From Iamia majanohamensis (GTDB lineage: Bacteria; Actinomycetota; Acidimicrobiia; Acidimicrobiales; Iamiaceae), in NCBI RefSeq assembly GCF_028532485.1, contig NZ_CP116942.1:2356001-2420000 (forward strand): DNA of 64,000 nt, given 5' to 3'. Below are positions 8,001 to 17,266 of the stretch, one piece after another; within the stretch, counting starts at the first letter, position 1; each line of letters opens with the position of its first letter. The translations under genes and the position numbers were made by a program. A model generated the notes under the pieces. The model was not told where the DNA came from. It searched no databases and was given only the letters and a program-made list of their open reading frames with translations.

Positions 8001-9028
8001 TGGCCGGCCGTGGCACCGCCCACCTGGGGGCGCCCGAGGACGCGCTCCTGCGCATCGAGCACATGCACGTCCGGTTCTCCTCCGGACGGGGCACCGTGTA
8101 CGCCGTCAGCGACGTCTCCCTCGACATCCGCAAGGGCGAGACCCTCGGGCTCGTCGGCGAGTCCGGCTGCGGGAAGTCCACGACCGGCCGCGCCATCATG
8201 CAGCTGCCGCCGCCCACCGAGGGCTCGGTGGTCTACGACGGCAAGGACCTCACCACCCTCAAGGGCGAGCGCCTCCGGTCGCTGCGGACCAAGCTCCAGA
8301 TGATCTTCCAGGACCCGATCTCGTCGCTCAACCCGCGACGCAAGATCGAGGACATCGTGGCCGAGGGCCTCCGCATCTGGAAGATCGGCACCGACGAGGA
8401 GCGCCAGGCCAAGGTCGACGAGGTCCTCGAGGCCGTCGGCCTCGACCCGAGCACGGCCCGCGGCCGGCGCCCGCACCAGTTCTCCGGCGGCCAGTGCCAG
8501 CGCATCTCGATCGCCCGGGCCGTGGTCACCGAGCCCGACCTCATCATCTGCGACGAGCCCGTCTCCGCCCTCGACGTGTCGGTCCAGGCCCAGATCCTGA
8601 ACCTGCTCGAGGACCTGAAGACCCGCTACGGGCTGACGCTGGTCTTCATCGCCCACGACCTGGCCGTGGTGAAGAACGTCAGCGACCGGGTCGCGGTGAT
8701 GTACCTGGGCCGGATCTGCGAGGTCGGACCGCCCGACATCCTCTACGAGTCGCCCGCCCACCCCTACACCGAGGCCCTCCTCGGGGCCATCCCCGAGCCG
8801 GACCCCGACCTGCGCGACCGCCAGCGCGAGCCCCTCGCCGGCGAGCTGCCGTCCCCCCTGGACCCGCCCAGCGGGTGCCACTTCCGCACCCGCTGCCCTC
8901 GGGCCGACCAGCGGTGCGTCGACGAGGTGCCGGAGATGGCGGCCACCGGCGACGGTCGCTTCGTGGCCTGCCACCACCCCCTCGTCGAGGTCCCCGTCAC
9001 GGTCGGCGCGGGGTCGGCCGCGGGCTGA
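8000..9028 (+). CDS. peptide ABC transporter ATP-binding protein, DppF/OppF type
   Basis: This 342-residue ATPase carries Walker A GESGCGKS near residue 53, IFQDPISSLNPRRKI, signature FSGGQCQR near 160, Walker B with DEPVSALDVSVQAQILNLL, and IAHDLAVVK. The C-terminal Cys motif PPSGCHFRTRCPRADQRC is intact. GGAGG sits 5 nt before ATG 8000, and the A of that ATG is the last base of the preceding TGA. The signature has Cys instead of the common Gln or Met at position 6, probably neutral. It completes the five-gene transporter. Confidence 0.92.
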   Translation: MAGRGTAHLGAPEDALLRIEHMHVRFSSGRGTVYAVSDVSLDIRKGETLGLVGESGCGKSTTGRAIMQLPPPTEGSVVYDGKDLTTLKGERLRSLRTKLQMIFQDPISSLNPRRKIEDIVAEGLRIWKIGTDEERQAKVDEVLEAVGLDPSTARGRRPHQFSGGQCQRISIARAVVTEPDLIICDEPVSALDVSVQAQILNLLEDLKTRYGLTLVFIAHDLAVVKNVSDRVAVMYLGRICEVGPPDILYESPAHPYTEALLGAIPEPDPDLRDRQREPLAGELPSPLDPPSGCHFRTRCPRADQRCVDEVPEMAATGDGRFVACHHPLVEVPVTVGAGSAAG

Positions 9029-9053
9029 TCGGGCGGACCCGGAGCCTGCTGCC

Positions 9054-9647
9054 ATGGCCTCCCGGGCGAGCCACACCCGCCTCGACCCCGAGGTGCGGCG
9101 CGAGCTGATCCTCGACGCGGCCGAGCGGGTCATGGCCGGCCGGCTGCCGGCCGAGGTGACCTTCGAGGAGGTGGCCGACGCCGCAGAGGTCTCCCGGGCC
9201 CTCGTCTACAACTACTTCCGCGACCGCACCGGGCTGCTCGTCGCCCTCGCCGAGCGCACCCTCGACCGCCTCGACCGCGAGGTGCTGGGCGCCCTCGACC
9301 CCGGGGCCGACCTGGCCGCCCAGGTCGAGGCCCTCGGCCAGGCCTACATGCGCCACGGCCGCACCAACGCCTCCACCTGGACCCTGCTGTCGCGCTCGGG
9401 CCTGCTCGACCACCCGACCGTGCAGGGGGCGCGTGCGGCACGGGTCGCCCACATCGCCCGCATGTGGGGCGACACGCCCGACGCCCGCCTGGCGGCCTGG
9501 TCGGTGACCGCGCTCTACGAGGTGTCGGGGTTCAACGCCCTCCCCGACGACGTGGCCGAGGCCGACCTCCCCCGCTTCCTCCGGGACCTGCTGGCGCCCG
9601 GTCTCACGGCGCGGGGCGTGGGCCCGGTGGCCACGTCCGGCGCCTGA
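9054..9647 (+). CDS. TetR/AcrR-family transcriptional regulator
   Basis: This 197-residue regulator has an N-terminal helix-turn-helix at about residues 15-60. TFEEVADAAEVSRALVYNYFRDRTGLLVALAE matches the TetR signature, including the YNYF recognition segment. The C-terminal ligand-binding domain is helical and not specific to any ligand. It begins 25 nt after the peptide transporter operon on the same strand, with GGAG upstream of ATG 9054, so it is probably cotranscribed and may control that operon. The effector is unknown. Confidence 0.85.
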   Translation: MASRASHTRLDPEVRRELILDAAERVMAGRLPAEVTFEEVADAAEVSRALVYNYFRDRTGLLVALAERTLDRLDREVLGALDPGADLAAQVEALGQAYMRHGRTNASTWTLLSRSGLLDHPTVQGARAARVAHIARMWGDTPDARLAAWSVTALYEVSGFNALPDDVAEADLPRFLRDLLAPGLTARGVGPVATSGA

Positions 9648-9704
9648 CCCCGCCCGACGGCCGAGGCCACGGGCGTCGGCGCCGTCGAGGGCGCCCGCCG
9701 GGCG

Positions 9705-10355
9705 TCAGATCCCGAAGCTGGCCCCCCCCACCCGGGCCACGGCGGCCGGGTCGCCGCCGAGCTCGGCCTCGGCCACCTGGGGTCGGCCGTAGAGGTGCAG
9801 CAGGACCTCCACCGGGTCGCCGGTCAGCGTCGCCGTGCCCAGGTCGCCGGCCCGGTGGGCCACGACGGGCTCGGAGCCGGGGCGGACCAGGGTGAGCCCG
9901 GCGCCGCCCAGGCGGGCCCGGGCCGCGAGGAGGCGCCCGCCCCGGCCGAGCAGGTCCCACACCGCGTCCTGGAGGGCGGCGTCGTCGGGGCGGGGGCCCT
10001 GACCGGCGGGCCGGCGGACGTCCTCGTGGTGGACGACGAACTCGATGGTGTTGGTGAGGCGACCCACCGGGCGCAGGGCCGTCGGCCCCGGTGGCGGGCC
10101 GCGGCGGACCCGCTCGACCACGGCCTCGTAGCCGCGACCCTCGAGCTCGCGGGCCATGGCCTTCTCGGCGAGGCCCTCGAAGCGGCCGCCGAGGAGGATC
10201 CCGGGCAGGGCCACGGGGTCGCGCTCGCGCACGACCAGGTGGGCGGCCAGGTCGGCCGTCGTCCAGTCGCCGCAGAGCGTGGGCGCATCGGGGCCGAGGG
10301 CGTCGAACAGGTCGCACAGCTCGGCCCGCTCGCGCAGATCGATGTCGGGGGTCAC
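9705..10355 (-). CDS. TIGR03085-family metal-binding protein (maleylpyruvate isomerase/DinB-like fold)
   Basis: This 216-residue protein has the N-terminal pattern of the actinobacterial TIGR03085 family: LCDLFDALGPDAPTLCGDWTTADLAAHLVVRERDP. The motif EFVVHHEDVRR follows near residue 115. The two His-containing blocks are the expected metal ligands of the DinB/MDMPI fold. Relatives include mycothiol-dependent isomerases, but the substrate of this subfamily is not established. GTG 10355 is chosen because TACCCT lies 7 nt upstream, which makes the mRNA leaderless. It is divergent from the cyclophilin gene. Confidence 0.75.
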   Translation of the reverse strand: MTPDIDLRERAELCDLFDALGPDAPTLCGDWTTADLAAHLVVRERDPVALPGILLGGRFEGLAEKAMARELEGRGYEAVVERVRRGPPPGPTALRPVGRLTNTIEFVVHHEDVRRPAGQGPRPDDAALQDAVWDLLGRGGRLLAARARLGGAGLTLVRPGSEPVVAHRAGDLGTATLTGDPVEVLLHLYGRPQVAEAELGGDPAAVARVGGASFGI

Positions 10356-10362
10356 GCCGGCC

Positions 10363-10368
10363 AGGGTA
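10363..10368 (-). promoter_or_regulatory. -10 hexamer TACCCT, leaderless type
   Basis: The minus-strand TACCCT ends 7 nt before GTG 10355 and supports that start. Confidence 0.45.
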
Positions 10369-10433
10369 GGGCGCGACCCCGCCGGTCGGGTCCGGCGGGT
10401 CGGGCCGGATCGGGTGCCGGGCCGGCCACGTGG

Positions 10434-10439
10434 CAGGAT
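10434..10439 (+). promoter_or_regulatory. -10-like hexamer CAGGAT, leaderless spacing
   Basis: CAGGAT ends 6 nt before ATG 10446. It matches the A and final T of the consensus but lacks the first T. Confidence 0.35.
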
Positions 10440-10445
10440 CGCCCC

Positions 10446-10916
10446 ATGGCCAAGCCCCCCGAGATGCAGATCGACACCGACACCCGCTACGAGGTGGTGC
10501 TCGGCACCACCAAGGGCGAGATCACCATGGTGCTCGACCCCGCCCTGGCGCCGGTGACGGTGAACAACTTCGTGGTCAACGCCCGCGACGGCTTCTACAC
10601 CGGCCTCACCTTCCACCGGGTGGTGCCCGAGTTCGTGATCCAGGGCGGCGACCCGGAGGGCACCGGTCGGGGCGGCCCCGGCTACACCTTCGCCGACGAG
10701 CCCGTCCGGGCCGAGTACACCCTCGGCGCCGTGGCCATGGCCAACGCCGGGCCCGACACCAACGGGTCGCAGTTCTTCATCTGCATCGACGACTGCACCC
10801 GCAAGCTGGGCAAGCAGTACAACCTCTTCGGCTACGTCACCTCCGGCATCGAGGTGGCCCAGTCCATCGCGGTCGGCGACACGATGGACACCGTCACGGT
10901 CACCGAGAAGGCCTAG
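10446..10916 (+). CDS. peptidyl-prolyl cis-trans isomerase, cyclophilin type
   Basis: This 156-residue single-domain cyclophilin has the catalytic-site segments FHRVVPEFVIQGGDPEGTGRGGPGY and ANAGPDTNGSQFFIC, including the catalytic Arg and the Gln of the core. No signal peptide is seen, so it should act in the cytoplasm on folding proteins. ATG 10446 gives the expected family length; the open frame upstream is not protein-like. The acyl-CoA synthetase starts 2 nt after the stop, so the two are cotranscribed. Confidence 0.92.
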   Translation: MAKPPEMQIDTDTRYEVVLGTTKGEITMVLDPALAPVTVNNFVVNARDGFYTGLTFHRVVPEFVIQGGDPEGTGRGGPGYTFADEPVRAEYTLGAVAMANAGPDTNGSQFFICIDDCTRKLGKQYNLFGYVTSGIEVAQSIAVGDTMDTVTVTEKA

Positions 10917-10918
10917 CC

Positions 10919-12553
10919 GTGGGCGACCCGGCCGGGCTGTCGCTGGCCGCCGCCCTCGACGGGATCGCCCGCCGGGTCCCCGACCGCCCCGCCCTCGTCT
11001 GGCGGGGGCGCACCTGGACCTGGGGCGAGCAGGCCGACCGGGCGGCGCGGCTGGCCGCGGTGCTCGGGGCCCACGACGTCGGCCTCGCCGACCGACCGGC
11101 CACCCACGGCTGGGAGTCGCCGCACGACCACGTCGCCCTCTACCTGCTCAACGGCAACGAGTACCTCGAGGGCATGGTCGGCGCGGCCCGGGCCCGGGCC
11201 GCGGCCTTCAACGTCAGCTGGCGCTACACCGCCGAGGAGGTCGCCGGCATCCTCGCCGACGCCGACACCGCGGCGGTGCTCTACCACGGCCGCTTCGCCC
11301 CCGTGCTGGCCGAGGCCCTCGACCTCCTCCCCCGCCGGCCCCGGCTCCTGCTCCGCGCCGACGACGGCACCGAGGGGTCGCTCCTGCCCGGCGCGGTCGA
11401 CCTGGAGGAGGCCCTGGCCGAGGCCCAGCCGGCCCCGCCCGACCCGGCCTGGTCGGGCGACGACCGCTACATCCTCTACACGGGGGGCACCACCGGGCGG
11501 CCCAAGGGCGTCCTGTGGCGCCAGGCCGACTTCGCCGCCACCTGCCTGGGCATCACCCGCGACCTCGACGAGGTCGTCGACCGGGCGGCGCGCGACAAGG
11601 TGCTGCGCACCCTCCCCGCGGCCCCGTTCATGCACGGCGCCGCCCACTGGAACGCCCTGTCGGCCTGGCTGTCGGGCGGCACCGTGCTCGTCCAGGACGT
11701 CACCGACCGCTACGACCCCGGCGACGTGGTGGCCACCGCGGCCCGCGAGGGCGCCACCGCGCTGCTGCTGGTGGGCGACGCCTTCGCCCGCCCCCTGGTC
11801 GACGAGCTCCGGGCCCGGCCCGTGGAGCTGGGCCTCCGACACCTGCTCACCGGGGGCACCATCCTCTCGGCCCCGGTGAAGGAGGACCTGCTCGCGCTCA
11901 TCCCGGGGGTCACCATCGTCGACGTCCTGGGCTCGTCGGAGACGGGCCGCCAGGCCGTCACCACCTCCTCGGGCGGCGCCGCGGCCAGCACCGGCACCTT
12001 CGTCCCCGAGCCCAGCACCGTCGTCGTCGACGAGGACCGCACCCGGGTCCTCTCCCCCGGCGACGACGAGGTCGGGTGGCTGGCCCAGGCCGGGCGGGTG
12101 CCGCTCGGCTACCTGGGCGACGAGGCCAAGACCGAGGCCACCTTCCCCACGGTGGAGGGGACCCGCTACTCGGTGGCCGGCGACCGGGCCCGGTGGCGGG
12201 CCGACGGGCGCATCGAGCTGCTCGGGCGGGAGGCGGCCTGCATCAACACCGGCGGCGAGAAGGTGTTCGCCGAGGAGGTCGAGCTGGCCCTGGCCCACCA
12301 CCCGGGCGTGGCCGACTGCCTGGTGGTCGGACGGCCCCACGAGCGCTTCGGCAACGAGGTGGTGGCGGTGGTCGCCGCCCGCCCGGGCGTCGAGGTCGAC
12401 CTCGACGGCCTGCGCGCCGCGGCCGAGGCCCACCTCGCGGGCTACAAGCTGCCCCGGGCCCTCGTCCTGGTCGACGCCGTGTCCCGCAGCCCGAGCGGCA
12501 AGCCCGACTACGCCTGGGCCCGCCAGGTCGCCACCACCGCCGCGACCCCCTGA
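10919..12553 (+). CDS. AMP-binding acyl-CoA synthetase (ANL superfamily)
   Basis: This 544-residue enzyme activates a carboxylic acid with ATP and transfers it to CoA. The phosphate-binding motif YILYTGGTTGRPKG is near residues 180-195, the A5-type motif GSSETG near 340, and the A8 hinge block AGDRARWRADGRIELLGREAACINTGGEKVFAEEVE near 420-455. The catalytic lysine lies in SPSGKPDY near the C-terminus. The sequence resembles actinobacterial FadD-type synthetases, but the acyl specificity is not readable. GTG 10919 follows the cyclophilin TAG by 2 nt. The stop is 116 nt from the convergent membrane-protein gene, a spacer in which I see no strong terminator. Confidence 0.87.
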   Translation: MGDPAGLSLAAALDGIARRVPDRPALVWRGRTWTWGEQADRAARLAAVLGAHDVGLADRPATHGWESPHDHVALYLLNGNEYLEGMVGAARARAAAFNVSWRYTAEEVAGILADADTAAVLYHGRFAPVLAEALDLLPRRPRLLLRADDGTEGSLLPGAVDLEEALAEAQPAPPDPAWSGDDRYILYTGGTTGRPKGVLWRQADFAATCLGITRDLDEVVDRAARDKVLRTLPAAPFMHGAAHWNALSAWLSGGTVLVQDVTDRYDPGDVVATAAREGATALLLVGDAFARPLVDELRARPVELGLRHLLTGGTILSAPVKEDLLALIPGVTIVDVLGSSETGRQAVTTSSGGAAASTGTFVPEPSTVVVDEDRTRVLSPGDDEVGWLAQAGRVPLGYLGDEAKTEATFPTVEGTRYSVAGDRARWRADGRIELLGREAACINTGGEKVFAEEVELALAHHPGVADCLVVGRPHERFGNEVVAVVAARPGVEVDLDGLRAAAEAHLAGYKLPRALVLVDAVSRSPSGKPDYAWARQVATTAATP

Positions 12554-12669
12554 CCCCCGGACCCGTCGGACCCCTCCCCTCGTACGGTCTCCCTGCCGAA
12601 CCGGGACGGGATCCGGTCACCGGGACGACCACATCCCGCGCCGGTACGGAGGGCGCCGGGCGCGACGGG

Positions 12670-14433
12670 TCAGCAGCGCTGGTAGAGCTCGTAGTACTCG
12701 CCGGTGGGGCCGACCTGGCAGAACTGCTCGTCGACGACCTGGTTGGGGGCGTCGGAGCCGAGCAGGCGGGAGTCGTTGGGCTCGTCCCACGAGTCCCAGA
12801 CGTGGGAGAGGATCAGCCAGTCGGCCGAGGCGACCTCCTCGGCCAGGCCCGAGTCCTCGGCGTTGGCGATCCCCGGGTCCATCTCGATGTAGCGCGTCGC
12901 CGGCACCGCCTCGGGGAACAGGAAGTAGAAGTAGGCGTCGCTGTAGGGCGTCTGGCGCAGGTCGGCGGTGCCGACCAGGAGCCGGTCACCGGGCTCGATG
13001 CGCGCCGCCAGCTCGTCGGTGACCTGCTGGGCCCGATCCGCGATCTCGGGCGAGCCCAGGTAGAAGGTGCGGTCGCCGTTGCGGACGGCCCAGCCGAAGT
13101 AGTCGCCCTGGAGGTTCTGGCGGGTCAGGTCGACCCAGGTGCGGGCCGTGTAGGCGGGCAGCACGAGCACCACCGCCATCAGTGGCAGGAGGGCGGCGAC
13201 GGTGGGCACGACCCAGGCCGCCGGGCGGCGGGCCTCGGGCCGGCGCTCGCGCCACCACCGGCCCCACTGGGCCACCGCCACCGGGAGGAAGACGAGGGGC
13301 ACGCACGACACCCACGCCAGGTGGGTGGTGTCGGGGCGCTGGAGGGCCTGGGGCAGCAGGCCGACGCCGAGGGCGCCCACCACGAGCAGCGTGCGGCTGG
13401 TGGCCCGCCCCGGCTCCCGGCGGAGGGCCACGATCCCCGTGCCGAGCACGAAGAAGGCGGCGAGGGGCAGGGCCAGGAACCACAGGGTGACCTGCTGCGA
13501 CGCGGCCAGCATCGGCAGCGGCCACCCCGGGACCCGCAGCTGGGCCACCGCCGCGAGGGCACCGTCGAGGGAGTCCCACGACGGCGGGATGGGCAGGGTG
13601 CGGCCGCCCCGCAGCTCGAACACGGGCTGGAGGAACATGCCCTCGAACGAGGGGCCGATCCCGGCCGTGGCCAGGTGGACGAGGATGGGGGCGACGCCGG
13701 CGACGAGGCCGGCGAGCACGGGGAGGACCAGGTCGCGCCGCCACCGCCGCCAGCCCAGGGCGAGGAGGGCGAGGCCCACGCCGACGACCAGGTCGGGGCG
13801 CCACAGCAGCGACAGGCCGAAGAAGACGCCGCCGGCCACCAGCCAGGCGGTGGCCCGGGCGCCGCCCGCCTCCCGCTCCCGAGCGCCCCGCAGGGCCAGG
13901 GCGCAGCCCACCACGGCCAGGGCCACGGCCCCGTTCCAGGCCAGGGCGGTGAGCCCGATGGGGGTGACGACGAGGAGGACCCCGAGCAGCCCGCACGCGG
14001 TGGCCACCCGTCGGCCCCACGGAAGGGCGAGGGTGAAGAGCCCGAAGATGATCCCCAGGTGCTGCACCAGGCCGTACACCCGCTCGGCGGCCAGCGTGGT
14101 GCCGGCCACCTCGAACCAGGCGGCCAGGCCCCAGAGGCTGCCGGGCCCGTAGAGGTGGAGGAAGTCCCGGTTGGGGATGTCGCCGGCGAGCACCCGCTCC
14201 GGGAAGACGAGCATGAAGCCCTCCTCCATCGGCGGGCCCTGGTAGTGGAACAGGGTCGGCAGGGGCAGAGCGACGCCCAGGGCCACCAGCACCACCGCCA
14301 GCACGGTGCCCCGGCGGCCCTCGACCAGCCGTGCCAGCGCGCCGAGCACGGCCCGGGGCCAGCGCTGCGGCGGGTCTGGAGGCGCCGGGGAGTCGAGGTC
14401 GCGCGACGCGGCCGAGGGGATGGTGGCCGTCAC
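12670..14433 (-). CDS. GT-C type membrane glycosyltransferase-like protein
   Basis: This 587-residue protein has a short Pro-rich cytoplasmic start, a first helix, and an outer loop with acidic residues (PMEEGFMLVFPERVLAGDIPNRDFLHLYGPG, about residues 67-97). That layout fits the catalytic loop of GT-C glycosyltransferases. About ten further hydrophobic helices follow, then a soluble C-terminal portion of about 110 residues with two Cys. Family relatives use polyprenyl-phosphate sugars outside the membrane. GTG 14433 overlaps the upstream gene's TGA by 4 nt, so the two are translated together. No donor or acceptor can be assigned. Confidence 0.7.
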   Translation of the reverse strand: MTATIPSAASRDLDSPAPPDPPQRWPRAVLGALARLVEGRRGTVLAVVLVALGVALPLPTLFHYQGPPMEEGFMLVFPERVLAGDIPNRDFLHLYGPGSLWGLAAWFEVAGTTLAAERVYGLVQHLGIIFGLFTLALPWGRRVATACGLLGVLLVVTPIGLTALAWNGAVALAVVGCALALRGAREREAGGARATAWLVAGGVFFGLSLLWRPDLVVGVGLALLALGWRRWRRDLVLPVLAGLVAGVAPILVHLATAGIGPSFEGMFLQPVFELRGGRTLPIPPSWDSLDGALAAVAQLRVPGWPLPMLAASQQVTLWFLALPLAAFFVLGTGIVALRREPGRATSRTLLVVGALGVGLLPQALQRPDTTHLAWVSCVPLVFLPVAVAQWGRWWRERRPEARRPAAWVVPTVAALLPLMAVVLVLPAYTARTWVDLTRQNLQGDYFGWAVRNGDRTFYLGSPEIADRAQQVTDELAARIEPGDRLLVGTADLRQTPYSDAYFYFLFPEAVPATRYIEMDPGIANAEDSGLAEEVASADWLILSHVWDSWDEPNDSRLLGSDAPNQVVDEQFCQVGPTGEYYELYQRC

Positions 14434-17159
14434 GGCGTCGTCCCCGCCGGCCGGTGGGGCGCGTCGGGGATCCGGGCCTCGGGGCGCAGGCGGCGCCACA
14501 CGGCCTCGCCGACCACGCCGGCGCCGATCAGCAGCGCCAGCTCGAGCGGGGTCCGGAAGCGGACCGCCCCGTAGGCGTAGACGGTGGTGACCAGCACCAT
14601 GAGCCCGAGCGACACGAGGGGGTAGACCAGCACCCGGCGACGGCGCAGCGCCAGCCACCCCACGACGCCGACCGGCGCCAGCACCCACCAGGCCAGCCGG
14701 CCCAGGCGGGCCGCCCCCTCGGGCCGCCCCTCGATGGAGAGGATCTCGAGGGACTGGTCGGGGCGGTAGACGTCGAGCTCCCGCCCGATCCGGGCCAGGG
14801 CCACGACCGGCAGGCGATCGACGTTCTCCCGGGCGTAGTCGACGCCGAGGCAGCGCCAGTACTTGGCCTTGTCGGCCTCGTTGCCGGGGGGCTCGCCCGG
14901 CACGACCCCCTCGAGCTCGGGGGTCCAGAGGTCGCCCAGGCACTCCCGGTAGAGGGCGGCCTGGTCGGGGTCGGTGACCGGCATGCCGGCCCGGGCCCGC
15001 TCCCGCTGCTGGCAGTTGAACGACCAGTAGCCGAGGAACGAGGGGTCGGCCGCGGGCGCGCCGGGCGGCTGCGGGCGGGTCTCCTCCAGCCCGTAGCTGT
15101 CGGCGCAGTTGGCGTAGTAGAGGACCTCGTCGCTGTTGGTCGAGAGGGTGACGACCTGGTCGAAGGCGGTCACGTTGCGCACCGTCCACGGCGCGAGGAG
15201 CAGGAGGCCGCACACCCCGGCGGTGGCCCCGGCCGCGACCTTGCGGCCCAGCCCGACGCCCCGGCGGAGGAGGAACAGCGGCGCCACGAGCAGGGGGTAG
15301 AGGAACAGGGCCTCACCCCGAGCCAGGGCGGCGACCGCGATGACGGCGCCGAGCAGGGCGGCCCGGCGCAGGTCGGGGCGCTCCCACCAGCGGTAGGCGG
15401 CCAGCACGGCCAGGCCGCACATGGTCGTGTACACGCCCTCGGGCCAGAGGGCGCCGTCGATCACCCACAGGTTGGGGTACACGGCCACGAGCACGGCGGT
15501 GACGAGGGCGGCCCGGTCGCCGGCCAGGCGGCGCGCCACCAGGGCGGCGACGACGACGACGAGGACGCTCAGCACGGCGGTGAGGGTCTTGTGGGCCAGG
15601 AACGTGCGCGCCCCCAGGCCCGAGCCCAGGGCCAGCCAGGTCGACAGCAGCGGCGGGTGGATGGCCGACGGCACGGCCAGGCCCTGCTCGACCCACCGGA
15701 AGGGCTCGGAGTACCCGACCCGGTCGGCCAGCATGTTGGCCTGGTGGTGGTAGTAGAAGGGGTCGCCGCCGCTGGGGTTGGTCCGGTTGATCGAGACCAG
15801 GGTGAGCAGCCGCCACGCCAGGGCGCCGGTGGTGATGGTGGCCAGCCCGGCGGCCAGCGGGGTGAGCCGGCGGCGCAGGTCGGCCCCGAAGGCGAGCCGC
15901 AGCAGGGCGGCCACGGCCAGGCCCCCGGCCAGGGCGCCGGCGACGGTGACGAGGACCATGGGCCCGAGGCGCTGGGTGCCGGGCGGACCACCGGCGCGGG
16001 TGACCCAGAGCTCGGTGGCCAGCGGGATCACCAGGAAGGTGCCACCGGCGAGGGCTCGGCCCACGGTGCCGACCTGGGCCGCGCCGGCCGACCACCAGCG
16101 CCGGGGCGCGGCGGGGTCGACGAGCAGCCCCCACAGCACCGCCGCCGCGCCGACGAGGGCGAGGCCGGTGCGGGCCACCGCGGTGTCGACGACGCCCAGC
16201 GGCACCATGGTGGTGCCGACGTCGGGCCCGGCCGCGCCGGCCAGCAGGGCCAGGGCCACGACCCCGCCCAGGCGAGGAGCGGCGGTGCGGACCACCCGCT
16301 CGGCGCCGACCAGGGGGCCGGTGCCGTGGCGGGCCCCGGCCACGAGGGCGCCGAGGACGATGCCCACGCCCAGCAGGTCGAGCTGGGCCGGCGGGCTGGT
16401 GCGGGCCACCGCGCCCCACCCGAGCGGCTCGCTGGTGGCGGCCAGCACCAGGCGCAGCACGAACCCCCCGGCGGCGAGGACCGCCCCGGCCGCCACGGCG
16501 CGCCGCACCGGGTCGGCGGCGACGGGCACCCGGCGCAGGGCCCGCTCCCACAGCGGCAGGACGAGGGCCACGGCGACGACGACCGTGACCACCCACCCGA
16601 GCCCGAGGCGCCCGGCCGCCGCGGGCGGCACCAGCTCGGGGCCGACGGGCCGGGTGAGGGGGGCCAGCAGGAGCCAGTCGCGGACCACGTCGACCCAGGT
16701 GGGAAGGGCGGCCGTCTCGGCCGCGGCGATGGCGGTGGCGTCGGCCAGCGAGGTGGGCCGGGGCGGGCGGAGGACGGCCCCGCCGACCAGCGGGTAGAGG
16801 AACGTGGCCACGGTGACGACGAGCCACCACGGCACCAGCGTGTCCCGCAGGCGGCGGCGCCAGCCGTCGACGACGGGCCGCACCGGGGCCCCGGCCAGGG
16901 CCCGGTCGGTGATGCCGCGCTGGGCGAGGGCGCCCACGCCCACCAGCAGCACGCCGATGCCCCCGTCGAGGCGGCCGAGGGCGCGGCCGAGGCCGGTGGC
17001 CGAGGCGCCCGAGCGGCTCGCCGCCCACGCCACCGCGACGGCCACCACCGCAGCGAGGGCCACCAGCCCGGGCCCGGTGCGCGCCGGGAGGGCCTCGGGT
17101 CCGGCCTCGGGCGACGCGGTCGGCGCCGGGCGCGAGGGGGCAGCTGTCGGCACCGGCAC
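14430..17159 (-). CDS. fusion of degenerate acyltransferase-3-like membrane domain and GT-C glycosyltransferase
   Basis: This 909-residue protein is long for a single GT-C enzyme. Residues about 20-420 follow the helix order of acyltransferase-3 proteins. A block LGRLDGGIGVLLVGVGAL aligns with their LDGLRG..VLLV..H opening, but the catalytic His is missing. Residues about 440-909 form a GT-C module with the catalytic-loop pattern NPSGGDPFYYHHQANMLADR near 460 and IHPPLLSTWL, and a family-typical C-terminus. GTG 17159 is chosen because TAGGAT lies 8 nt upstream. It forms an operon with the next GT-C gene (GTGA overlap). An inactive acyltransferase fold might position a lipid or partner. Confidence 0.68.
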   Translation of the reverse strand: MPVPTAAPSRPAPTASPEAGPEALPARTGPGLVALAAVVAVAVAWAASRSGASATGLGRALGRLDGGIGVLLVGVGALAQRGITDRALAGAPVRPVVDGWRRRLRDTLVPWWLVVTVATFLYPLVGGAVLRPPRPTSLADATAIAAAETAALPTWVDVVRDWLLLAPLTRPVGPELVPPAAAGRLGLGWVVTVVVAVALVLPLWERALRRVPVAADPVRRAVAAGAVLAAGGFVLRLVLAATSEPLGWGAVARTSPPAQLDLLGVGIVLGALVAGARHGTGPLVGAERVVRTAAPRLGGVVALALLAGAAGPDVGTTMVPLGVVDTAVARTGLALVGAAAVLWGLLVDPAAPRRWWSAGAAQVGTVGRALAGGTFLVIPLATELWVTRAGGPPGTQRLGPMVLVTVAGALAGGLAVAALLRLAFGADLRRRLTPLAAGLATITTGALAWRLLTLVSINRTNPSGGDPFYYHHQANMLADRVGYSEPFRWVEQGLAVPSAIHPPLLSTWLALGSGLGARTFLAHKTLTAVLSVLVVVVAALVARRLAGDRAALVTAVLVAVYPNLWVIDGALWPEGVYTTMCGLAVLAAYRWWERPDLRRAALLGAVIAVAALARGEALFLYPLLVAPLFLLRRGVGLGRKVAAGATAGVCGLLLLAPWTVRNVTAFDQVVTLSTNSDEVLYYANCADSYGLEETRPQPPGAPAADPSFLGYWSFNCQQRERARAGMPVTDPDQAALYRECLGDLWTPELEGVVPGEPPGNEADKAKYWRCLGVDYARENVDRLPVVALARIGRELDVYRPDQSLEILSIEGRPEGAARLGRLAWWVLAPVGVVGWLALRRRRVLVYPLVSLGLMVLVTTVYAYGAVRFRTPLELALLIGAGVVGEAVWRRLRPEARIPDAPHRPAGTTP

Positions 17160-17167
17160 AGCGGGCC

Positions 17168-17173
17168 ATCCTA
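17168..17173 (-). promoter_or_regulatory. -10 hexamer TAGGAT, leaderless type
   Basis: The minus-strand TAGGAT ends 8 nt before GTG 17159. Confidence 0.45.
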
Positions 17174-17255
17174 TGAGGCCGCCCCCGGTGGTCCCGGGAC
17201 GCCCGGGGTGCGGATCGGGCCTCGTCCGAGGCCCGGTCCGGCGGGGGCCCGTCAC

Positions 17256-17261
17256 TACACT
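17256..17261 (+). promoter_or_regulatory. -10 hexamer TACACT upstream of the AlkA-like gene
   Basis: TACACT lies 5 nt upstream of a 20-nt palindrome and 46 nt before TTG 17308. No good -35 is visible. Confidence 0.4.
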
Positions 17262-17266
17262 GGATC

